Assembly: GCF_019668465.1 (NCBI RefSeq)
Contig: NZ_AP024828.1
Span: 1,798,001 to 1,862,000 of the forward strand
Length of the DNA stretch: 64,000 bases
Direction of reading: 5' to 3'
DNA from: Mycobacterium senriense
GTDB taxonomy: Bacteria > Actinomycetota > Actinomycetes > Mycobacteriales > Mycobacteriaceae
A model generated the notes under the pieces. It was not told where the DNA came from, ran no database searches, and worked only from the letters and a program-made list of their open reading frames with translations. Positions 51,734 through 58,372 of this stretch are shown here, one piece after another (within the stretch, counting starts at the first letter, position 1; each line of letters starts with the position of its first letter). The position numbers and the translations under genes were made by a program.

Positions 51734-51901
51734 TCACACCGTGATGACGATGCCTTGCGTCAGCGCCACGACGGCGCCGAGAATCACGATGAACGCCACG
51801 CATGCCGCAACAAGACGGACGGTCTCTCGGCGCAGCGCTGCATCGGTCTGCGGAGGCAGGAAGAACTCGGGGGCCAGATCTTTCATGCGGTCGCTTGCCA
51901 C
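51734..51901 (-). CDS. Small single-pass membrane protein
   Basis: A 55-residue protein below the usual gene-finder length. It starts with GTG at 51901 and has AAAGGAG 7 bases upstream. The first half is polar, with DRMKDLAPEFFLPPQTDAALRRET in blocks. The second half is one hydrophobic helix, LVAACVAFIVILGAVVAL, ending GIVITV. It begins 16 bases after the AveC-like gene stop on the same strand, so it is probably co-expressed as an accessory membrane subunit. No family is recognised. Confidence 0.65.
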   Translation of the reverse strand: MASDRMKDLAPEFFLPPQTDAALRRETVRLVAACVAFIVILGAVVALTQGIVITV

Positions 51902-51917
51902 CGCGACTCCTTTCGGA

Positions 51918-52832
51918 TCACGGAACGTAGGGGCTGTCGGCGCCGGTCACGGTGCGCAACACCACCAGCGGAATGATCAGGAAGACGAAGAAGGTGACTT
52001 GGAAGACGATGAACCACGCGCCGAGCCGCATGAGTTCGAACCGCCACCGCGGAATCACCACGTCGTAGTTGAGGTAACCGTCGAATTCTTGCTGTTTGGT
52101 CAAGACCGCTTGCCTGGCAGCCAAGGCCGTTCCGCCCCGACTTTCGGCGTGGCCGGTCGGATGCGACCCGGTCCGAGGGACAGTGAAACGATCCAAGCGG
52201 CAGAATCGCTCGAAATGGTTGAGGCCGCGAACCGGCGGTTTACCGGCCCAGTAGGCGATCAGGTTGGGCCACACACACATGATGCCGATGGTCCAGAGCA
52301 GCGTGATGCGACCCCCGTTGCCCCACTGGAGAACGGGTCCGATGCCGGGATCATATGTCCACCAACCCAATGCCGTAGCGGTGCCCTCGACCACGAAGTC
52401 CCAGACGTAGTTGACCGGAATCGCAAGCACCAGCATGGATTTGAGCATGCTCCAGCCGAACCGCGTGGATACCCATTGACTCAGCCACAGCACCAGGATC
52501 GCGTGCACTCCCCAATACACCGCGTACGCGAATGGCATGAACAACGGATCGTTGGGCGTCTTGATCGGCAGCCACTCGAGCAGATGGTGTTGTGCGAAAG
52601 CCGGACTGTAGAACAGCATCTGGCCCCAGTCACCGATCGTCTCCATCCAGTACACCGCGAGGCTGTTGAACAGGAACAGAAACCCCCACGTCAGGCGACG
52701 CCGCCGGATGACATCGGCGATCGTCAGAACGATGAAAATGCTGCCGGCGATCGGTATCACCCAGTTGAAGAACCAGACACCGGATGGATGGAGGGTCGCC
52801 GGTGGCGCCAGCTGTGACATGGCGAAAAGCAT
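51918..52832 (-). CDS. AveC-like multi-pass membrane protein
   Basis: A 304-residue integral membrane protein with about seven hydrophobic helices, including WVIPIAGSIFIVLTIADV, YAVYWGVHAILVLWLSQW and FIVFQVTFFVFLIIPLVVL. The segments WMETIGDWGQMLFYSPAF, WDFVVEGTATALGWWTYDPG and GRITLLW resemble the AveC-like family, named for the spirocyclase of avermectin synthesis and common near P450 genes in mycobacteria. GAGAGG stands before the ATG. The enzymatic role in catabolism is unknown. It is divergent from the phosphotransferase at 52948. Confidence 0.7.
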   Translation of the reverse strand: MLFAMSQLAPPATLHPSGVWFFNWVIPIAGSIFIVLTIADVIRRRRLTWGFLFLFNSLAVYWMETIGDWGQMLFYSPAFAQHHLLEWLPIKTPNDPLFMPFAYAVYWGVHAILVLWLSQWVSTRFGWSMLKSMLVLAIPVNYVWDFVVEGTATALGWWTYDPGIGPVLQWGNGGRITLLWTIGIMCVWPNLIAYWAGKPPVRGLNHFERFCRLDRFTVPRTGSHPTGHAESRGGTALAARQAVLTKQQEFDGYLNYDVVIPRWRFELMRLGAWFIVFQVTFFVFLIIPLVVLRTVTGADSPYVP

Positions 52833-52890
52833 CGTTGCCTCTCAGCAAGCAAGGGCGGGATCGGGCTCCATCACGTTCTTCGTACGTGTG

Positions 52891-52900
52891 TAACCTAGTT
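52891..52900. promoter_or_regulatory. TAACCTAGTT motif, copy 2
   Basis: Identical ten bases to those at 32651-32660, in the 115-base divergent gap between the AveC-like gene (-) and the phosphotransferase (+). The motif contains AAC-CTA-GTT. It is a candidate operator or promoter element shared with the P450 operon at 32779. Confidence 0.4.
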
Positions 52901-52947
52901 CACTATATTTGGTTTGTCACCAGAATCTGCGATGGGGGCGTCGCTGT

Positions 52948-54132
52948 ATGTCGACTCGAACGCTGCGTCACCGTGCCAGTGCGGCGGCAGCGAATCTCAC
53001 CGCGGCGGGGGAGCTTGTCGCCGCAGTCTTGCCGACACTGCCCGGATCCGGCCCGTCGTCAGCAGCGGATGTCACCGCCGAATGGTTGACGAAACACCTA
53101 GCAGGCACGACGCCAGGTGCTGTGGCGCAGCGGATTTCACCGCTGGACGGCACAACGGGCACGACAGACCGTCGGCGCATGGCGGTTGAATGGAACGACG
53201 CGGGTCGGGCGGCGGGACTGCCCGAGCATCTGTTCCTCAAGAGCACCCCGCTGTCGGCAAAGAACCGCACCATGGTGGCGGCGTTGGGAATGGCCGTCAA
53301 CGAGGCACGCTTCTACAACGAGGCTGCCGACGAACTCGGCGGCGTCACCCCGCGCTCCTGGTATGCGCGTGCCGGGGTGGGAGCTCGATTCCTGATCGTG
53401 CTCGTCGAGGATGTCGTTGCCGCCGGCGGTCGGCCGTACGCATTGGCCGACAGGTGCGACATCGGCCACGCGCAGGGACTGATCGACGCCTTTGCGACGT
53501 TGCATGCCCGATTTTGGGAGAGCCCGCGGTTGGTCGGGGACCTGTCCTGGATCCGAACGTGGAGCACCCGGCCGGGATACGGCGTGTTGAAGACGTTCTA
53601 CTCTCGTGGGCGCCGCGGCGCGCTGCGCCGGGAACGTCCCGAGGTGACGCCCGCGGTGCGCGCTGTCGCGGCGGCTCTCGACCGGCACGCCGATGCGTAC
53701 TACCGGGAGTTCGAGTCCGGGCCGTTGACCCTGTTGCACGGCGACTCGCATCTGGGCAACACCTTCGCGTGGGCTGATGGATGGTCCGGACTTCTTGACT
53801 GGCAAGTGGTTTGGCGAGGGCCAGGGCTACGGGAGGTGTCCTACTGGATGACCACTGGCCTCGAACCCGAGATGCGCCGTTCAGCGGAGCGCGATCTCAT
53901 CGAGCAGTACCTGGAAGGTCTGCGCGCCGGTGGAGTGCAGGACGTACCGGCCTTCGACGCCGCGTTCGACCGGTATCGCCTTTTTGCCGCCGAAGCCTGG
54001 GATGCCACGGCGATGACGATCAATTGGCCCGGTCTGCAGGCGCAACAGAATGCCGACGCCGCCTTTCGGCGGGCCGGTGCGGCCGTCGAGGAACTTGACG
54101 CCGCTGCACTGATGAATCGCCTGTACCGATAG
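52948..54132 (+). CDS. Aminoglycoside-phosphotransferase-like kinase
   Basis: A 394-residue kinase-like protein. The catalytic loop is LLHGDSHLGNTF (HGD-x4-N, residues near 268-276) and the metal-binding segment is GLLDWQVVWRGPGLREVSYW. Both are intact. It contains a less conserved N-lobe with EHLFLKST. The start at 52948 is a choice; an ATG at 52909 would add 13 residues. In lipid catabolic clusters such kinases may phosphorylate hydroxyacyl-CoA. It is the second such gene in the window, and is followed 83 bases later by an AveC-like gene. Confidence 0.82.
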   Translation: MSTRTLRHRASAAAANLTAAGELVAAVLPTLPGSGPSSAADVTAEWLTKHLAGTTPGAVAQRISPLDGTTGTTDRRRMAVEWNDAGRAAGLPEHLFLKSTPLSAKNRTMVAALGMAVNEARFYNEAADELGGVTPRSWYARAGVGARFLIVLVEDVVAAGGRPYALADRCDIGHAQGLIDAFATLHARFWESPRLVGDLSWIRTWSTRPGYGVLKTFYSRGRRGALRRERPEVTPAVRAVAAALDRHADAYYREFESGPLTLLHGDSHLGNTFAWADGWSGLLDWQVVWRGPGLREVSYWMTTGLEPEMRRSAERDLIEQYLEGLRAGGVQDVPAFDAAFDRYRLFAAEAWDATAMTINWPGLQAQQNADAAFRRAGAAVEELDAAALMNRLYR

Positions 54133-54167
54133 CCGCATCTGGCATCCGATGCAGGATGTTGACACTG

Positions 54168-54183
54168 TGACAGTGAACTGTCA
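54168..54183. promoter_or_regulatory. TGACAGT-NN-ACTGTCA operator, perfect copy
   Basis: TGACAGTGAACTGTCA is a perfect 7-base inverted repeat with a 2-base centre, 32 bases before the AveC-like GTG start. It is one of five perfect copies in the window, all near gene starts around the TetR gene at 55264-55854. Confidence 0.8.
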
Positions 54184-54215
54184 TCTTTGGTTAGTCGTGC
54201 CAAAGGAGTTGCGCA

Positions 54216-55256
54216 GTGACGGATCTGAAGTCGCCTGAAAAGGCAGAGTCGCCGGCCATCGAGCCCGCGCGGATCAAGACTATTCGGCCGGTGCTGTTCT
54301 GGTCGAGCGTCGGTGCGGTTTTCGTCGTCATCGCCGCCTACGTCTACATCTCTTGGATAGCGTCTGGCAATGCGACACCGGTGAATCCGGGGCCGGACCC
54401 GATCCCCGGAGCCACTCGTTTGGCGATGACCGCCTTCCAGATCGGCTGTCCGATACTGGCGTTGATCGCGATCGTCTACGTAGTCCGCAAGAGCATCCAC
54501 GAGCGTCAACTCTGTGTCGAAGCCGCTATCGTGATCGGCTCGGCGATCGCCTGGTGGCACGACCCGTTGATCAACTGGTTTCAGCCGGCATTGTTCTACA
54601 ACGCCGGGCTGGTCAACTTCGGCAACTGGACGCAGAACATCCCCGGCTGGCTCAGCCCCGACGGTCGACTGATGGCCGAACCTGTGCTGATGATCGGAAT
54701 GATCTACGTCTGGATGCCGCTGGCCATGGGCTCGCTCGCCCGCTGGGGCATGGGTCGGGCCCGGAACAGGTGGCCGACATTGGGACCCGTCCGCACCTTC
54801 TGTGCCGGTTGGCTCACGGTGTACGTGATCGAGTTCCCGCTCGAGATCTTTGCCGTGCGCCACGGTCTGCTCGGCTACCCGGCGTCGATTCCCGGCGTCA
54901 CGTTGTGGGCGGGTCAAACCGTGCAGATTCCGCTGTACGGCCCCATCCTGTGGTCGCTGGTGCTGAGCTCGAGTGGCGCGCTGATGTTTTTCCGCAACCA
55001 TGACGGCAGAATCCGGGTCGAGGCGGGCGTGGAAACGTTGCGGTGGGCCGGGCCAGGGATCAGAGGACTGCTCAGGGTGCTGGCGGTGACCGGCTTTTTG
55101 CACGTGGTGGCGATCGGTGTGTACGACGTGCCGGTGAACCTCGCCGGCTTCTACGCCGGTCCGACCCAAACTTATCCAAGCTATCTGCGTACTCAGTACT
55201 GCGGACCGGGGACGCCCCGCCACTGCCCCGATGGCACCCGGATGGCCGATCGTTAG
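54216..55256 (+). CDS. AveC-like multi-pass membrane protein
   Basis: A 346-residue membrane protein with about seven helices, e.g. VLFWSSVGAVFVVIAAYVYI, IGCPILALIAIVYVV and AAIVIGSAIAWW. The segments DPLINWFQPALFYNAGLVNFGNW and IPGWLSPDGRLMAEPVLMIGMIYVW are typical AveC-like family blocks and define it better than the copy at 51918. GTG start at 54216 follows AAGGAG. An operator palindrome lies just upstream. The family includes a spiroketal-forming enzyme, but a catabolic role is unknown. It converges on the TetR gene. Confidence 0.75.
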   Translation: MTDLKSPEKAESPAIEPARIKTIRPVLFWSSVGAVFVVIAAYVYISWIASGNATPVNPGPDPIPGATRLAMTAFQIGCPILALIAIVYVVRKSIHERQLCVEAAIVIGSAIAWWHDPLINWFQPALFYNAGLVNFGNWTQNIPGWLSPDGRLMAEPVLMIGMIYVWMPLAMGSLARWGMGRARNRWPTLGPVRTFCAGWLTVYVIEFPLEIFAVRHGLLGYPASIPGVTLWAGQTVQIPLYGPILWSLVLSSSGALMFFRNHDGRIRVEAGVETLRWAGPGIRGLLRVLAVTGFLHVVAIGVYDVPVNLAGFYAGPTQTYPSYLRTQYCGPGTPRHCPDGTRMADR

Positions 55257-55263
55257 GCTACGG

Positions 55264-55854
55264 CTATTTGAGGACCGCGGGTAGCGCGGCGAATTCCTGG
55301 CGGATCAAGTCATCAAGCGAGCGACCCGGTGTTGACAGCCACTGGTTGAGGGCGCGCTCGACCAGGAGCATGCCGACAGCCGCCAAGAGCCGGCATTCGC
55401 TGTCGGGTGCCGGCAATCGGCGTCGTTCGGCGATCACCTTGGCGACGGTCTCGGCGTTGGCCTCATGGTTTTTACGCTCGCGGCCCAGCAGCACCAGCGA
55501 CGATGCAACGGCGTCGTGGTATTGCGCGATCCGTTTGCGGATGCGCTTGAGGCCCGGCGCCAGCAGAGCGAACGAATTGGCCAATGCCTCGAAATCGGAT
55601 GCCTTCTCCGGTTGAGCCAGGTAAACGCCGCTGACCGCGTCGATGAAGTCGTACTCACCGAAGAAGAGCACCGACTCTTTGGTGGGGAAGTAGCGGAAGA
55701 AGGTTCTCGGTGAGACGCCGACGCTCTCCGCGATCTGGTCCGTGGTGGTCTCGTCGTACCCGTTCGTGCTGAACAGGTTCAGGGCGGCGTTGAGCAGAGC
55801 ATTGCGGACCCGGTCCGCGTGCGCGTCGCGCGGTGATCGGTCGCCCCGGGCCAT
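55264..55854 (-). CDS. TetR-family regulator, candidate master of the palindrome regulon
   Basis: A 196-residue TetR regulator. The HTH (about residues 16-62) contains LLNAALNLFSTNGYDETTTDQIAESVGVSPRTFFRYFPTKESVLF in segments. GGAGGAGG precedes the ATG at 55854. The gap to the divergent P450 holds one perfect TGACAGT-NN-ACTGTCA palindrome and an everted ACTGTC-CC-GACAGT repeat closer to its own start. This suggests auto-regulation and control of the surrounding units by the same protein. The ligand is unknown. Confidence 0.88.
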   Translation of the reverse strand: MARGDRSPRDAHADRVRNALLNAALNLFSTNGYDETTTDQIAESVGVSPRTFFRYFPTKESVLFFGEYDFIDAVSGVYLAQPEKASDFEALANSFALLAPGLKRIRKRIAQYHDAVASSLVLLGRERKNHEANAETVAKVIAERRRLPAPDSECRLLAAVGMLLVERALNQWLSTPGRSLDDLIRQEFAALPAVLK

Positions 55855-55877
55855 TGCCCAACCTCCTCCTGCGTACG

Positions 55878-55891
55878 ACTGTCCCGACAGT
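55878..55891. promoter_or_regulatory. Everted ACTGTC-CC-GACAGT repeat before the TetR gene
   Basis: A perfect 6-base inverted repeat with the same half-sites as the window's TGACAGT-NN-ACTGTCA operators but in the opposite order. It lies 23 bases before the TetR ATG, where a bound repressor would block its own promoter or leader. Confidence 0.55.
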
Positions 55892-55956
55892 ACAACGATC
55901 ACGGGTGACGGCACATCGTTGACACCTGCCGTTGCACCAACGATACTTCCAATTTA

Positions 55957-55972
55957 TGACAGTTGACTGTCA
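55957..55972. promoter_or_regulatory. TGACAGT-NN-ACTGTCA operator, perfect copy
   Basis: TGACAGTTGACTGTCA, perfect arms, in the 166-base divergent gap between the TetR gene (-) and the P450 gene (+), 48 bases before the P450 ATG. It could control both directions. Confidence 0.82.
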
Positions 55973-56020
55973 AACGACCCAAGCGCCGGCTGGCGCGGGG
56001 TAGAGAGGATCTCCGTCTCG

Positions 56021-57211
56021 ATGACCGAGCTCGGCACAACCGGAACGTTCAACATCAACGATCTGCCCTTTGCGGAAGACCGCACGCGTGGGTGGCGCGA
56101 GCTGCGGGAGGCCGGTGAGGCGGTGAGTTCGGGCGAGGAGATCGTGCTCACCAGCGCCGAGGCTGTCGAGTTTGCGGCGAAGAAGCCTGAAATCTTCTCT
56201 TCGGCAAGGGCTTTTGACCGGCTGGGAAGTCCGGTTCCGTTGGTACCGATCGCGATTGATCCACCAGATCACACCCGCTTCCGGCGCATGCTCGACCCGT
56301 TCTTCAGTCCGAAGAAGATGGCCGAGCGTGAGCCCGAGTTACGCCGGCAGGCTGGCGAATTGATCGACGCGATTGTTGCTCGCGGCGAGTGCGACGTGGT
56401 TCCCGATCTCGGGACACCGTTTCCCTCGCAGGTTTTTTTGACACTCTTCGGGCTGCCCATGGCCGACCGCGACCGGCTGGTGCAGTGGAAGAATGCGATT
56501 CTGCAGTTCACTGATCCGAGCAGCACCGAGGCTACCCCGGAGGTGATGGCTCATGCGCTGGAATTATTCGGCTATCTGACCGAGCACATCGCCGAGCGGC
56601 GCGCCGATGCGAGCGGTGACGACATGCTCACCCAGCTGATCCAGGACACCGACGAGGGCGGAATGTCCGACAACGAAATCCTGGGTCTGTGCTTCATGTT
56701 CGTGCTGGCCGGCCTCGATACCGTCACCTCTGCCGTCGGGTTCTCCCTGGCCCGGCTGGCGGCCGACGACGAGATGCGCCGGCGTATCGCGCACGACTTC
56801 ACACTCATTCCGGCGTTCGTCGAAGAGATTCTGCGTGTCGACGGCCCGGTACCGTTCGCGCCACGTGTCACCACCGAGGAGGTGGAAGTGGCAGGCAGGT
56901 TGGTGCCGAAGGACACCACGGTGATGCTCAGTTATGGCAGCGCCGACCGCGATCCGCGCCGATACGAGGACGCCGACGAGATTCATCTCGACAGCAAGGC
57001 CGTGCATTTCGCTTTCGGGCGTGGACCGCACCGCTGTCTCGGCTCACACCTGGCGCGTCTCGAGCTCCGCCTCATCCTCGAGGAGTGGCATTCACGCATC
57101 CCCGAATACACTCTTGCGCTGGGCAAGCCGCCACAGATGCCGTGGCCGACCGGGACGATGTCCCTGCAATCGGTACCGCTGTGCATCACGCCGTCGGCGC
57201 GGCGCCAGTAA
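56021..57211 (+). CDS. Cytochrome P450
   Basis: A 396-residue P450. I-helix FVLAGLDTVTSAV, ExxR in EEILRVDGP, haem loop FGRGPHRCLGSHLARLEL with the Cys ligand near residue 346. All motifs are intact. The start is ATG at 56021, with a weak ribosome-binding site (AGAGAGG) some distance upstream. It is monocistronic, controlled by the palindrome at 55957-55972, and converges on the LLM gene. Of the three P450s in the window, this one and the copy at 32779 both have this operator. Confidence 0.92.
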   Translation: MTELGTTGTFNINDLPFAEDRTRGWRELREAGEAVSSGEEIVLTSAEAVEFAAKKPEIFSSARAFDRLGSPVPLVPIAIDPPDHTRFRRMLDPFFSPKKMAEREPELRRQAGELIDAIVARGECDVVPDLGTPFPSQVFLTLFGLPMADRDRLVQWKNAILQFTDPSSTEATPEVMAHALELFGYLTEHIAERRADASGDDMLTQLIQDTDEGGMSDNEILGLCFMFVLAGLDTVTSAVGFSLARLAADDEMRRRIAHDFTLIPAFVEEILRVDGPVPFAPRVTTEEVEVAGRLVPKDTTVMLSYGSADRDPRRYEDADEIHLDSKAVHFAFGRGPHRCLGSHLARLELRLILEEWHSRIPEYTLALGKPPQMPWPTGTMSLQSVPLCITPSARRQ

Positions 57212-57232
57212 TCTGGCGGCTGCCGCTAAGGC

Positions 57233-58153
57233 TCAGCCGACCTTCGGGATTATTTCCTCCGCTACCCATTGCATATGGTCGAGGTAGGCGTTAAGACCTT
57301 TCAGCTCTGGCGGATTCACCCAGGTATCCGTGACGCCGCGCTCGGCCAGCATGTTGCAGTTGTCGATGACCTGCTGGGCGCTCTGGCCAAAATGCGCATT
57401 GGGGTCGTCGACGACGGTGTGCTCCTGACCGATCGACAGCACTGCCAGGCTGTAGAACAGGGAGAACGGCCGGTCGTCGAACCCGGGCTGCGAGCGTAGG
57501 TAGTCCATCTTGGCAGGCAGCTCGTCGGGCTTGGTCAGCCATGGTGCCCAGCCGTTACCGAACCGAGCCGCGCGGCGCAGCACCGCGTCGGCGTCCCCAC
57601 CCATCCACACCGTCGGGTGGGGCTTGGAGATGGGCTTGGGCCCGAACGCGATGTCGTCGAACTTGACGAAGTCGCCGTCGAAGCTTGGCGAATCGCTGTG
57701 CCACAACTCGAACATCGCCTCAAGACACTCGTCCGCTATGCGGCCACGCTGGGAGAAGGGGACGCCGATCGCGTCATACTCCTCCTTGAGCCAACCGACA
57801 CCGACAGTGGTCTGGGCCCGACCGCCACTGAGCCAATCGAACGTTGCGATCTGTTTCGCGGCGATGATCGGGTTGTGCAACGGCAAGATCGTGACCATCG
57901 ATCCGATGGTGATCGTCGAAGTTGCGCCCGCGACGAAGGCCTGGGCGGTGGTGGCGTCGAAGTAGTGGTCGCCGGACAACGCGACGTGACCACTCGGGGT
58001 GAGGAAGTGTTCGGGTAGGAACACCATCGAATAGCCCAGCTGCTCGGCATGCTGGGCAACTCGCGCGATGTGGGCGCCGGTGAGTTGGTGTTCCCAGGGC
58101 TGCGTGATCGCGGCGACGTGCATGCAGTTGGGGAGGTACACGGTGAATCTCAT
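57233..58153 (-). CDS. LLM-class (F420-type) oxidoreductase
   Basis: A 306-residue luciferase-like protein. MRFTVYLPNCMHVAAITQPWE, YSMVFLPEHFLTPSGHV, STITIGSMVTILPLHNPIIAAKQIATFDWLSGGRAQTTVGVGW and HPTVWMGGDADAVLRR show a full-length F420-type enzyme in segments. It would oxidise or reduce a ketone/alcohol intermediate or a double bond. An operator palindrome lies 81 bases upstream of its start in the divergent gap shared with the swivel-domain gene. Confidence 0.87.
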   Translation of the reverse strand: MRFTVYLPNCMHVAAITQPWEHQLTGAHIARVAQHAEQLGYSMVFLPEHFLTPSGHVALSGDHYFDATTAQAFVAGATSTITIGSMVTILPLHNPIIAAKQIATFDWLSGGRAQTTVGVGWLKEEYDAIGVPFSQRGRIADECLEAMFELWHSDSPSFDGDFVKFDDIAFGPKPISKPHPTVWMGGDADAVLRRAARFGNGWAPWLTKPDELPAKMDYLRSQPGFDDRPFSLFYSLAVLSIGQEHTVVDDPNAHFGQSAQQVIDNCNMLAERGVTDTWVNPPELKGLNAYLDHMQWVAEEIIPKVG

Positions 58154-58234
58154 CTGGCGCCTTCCGATTTCATGGCCCGGTGGCGGAGCGCCGACTGGCG
58201 ACCCGATCGTACCTGGGTCCCGGCTCGCCCATTA

Positions 58235-58250
58235 TGACAGTCTACTGTCA
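58235..58250. promoter_or_regulatory. TGACAGT-NN-ACTGTCA operator, perfect copy
   Basis: TGACAGTCTACTGTCA, identical in all 16 bases to the copy at 58336-58351. It lies 81 bases upstream of the LLM gene start (-). The two copies are about 100 bases apart, each near one of two divergent genes. Confidence 0.82.
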
Positions 58251-58335
58251 CCCGTCAAGACCTGAGTCCGCTGCGTTCGAGGATTCAAATTGGCGGAATT
58301 GGCAGCTAGTCTGGTGCGACAATCGGCTGGTGATA

Positions 58336-58351
58336 TGACAGTCTACTGTCA
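58336..58351. promoter_or_regulatory. TGACAGT-NN-ACTGTCA operator, perfect copy
   Basis: TGACAGTCTACTGTCA, 21 bases before the swivel-domain ATG at 58373. The same 16 bases appear at 58235-58250. Two sites in one divergent gap suggest separate control of the two promoters or cooperative binding. Confidence 0.82.
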
Positions 58352-58372
58352 AGCGATACGATTAGGAGAACC

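Noticed and set aside
53841..55223. A 460-residue minus-strand frame across the kinase and AveC-like genes
   Set aside because: No domain seen, His/Arg/Gln-rich antisense pattern, and it overlaps two well-supported plus-strand genes and an operator.
57217..57239. CGGCTG...CAGCCG stem (6 pairs, 11-base loop) between the convergent P450 and LLM genes
   Set aside because: The position suits a terminator, but the stem is short, partly inside the LLM gene end, and has no T run. Chance is likely in GC-rich DNA.
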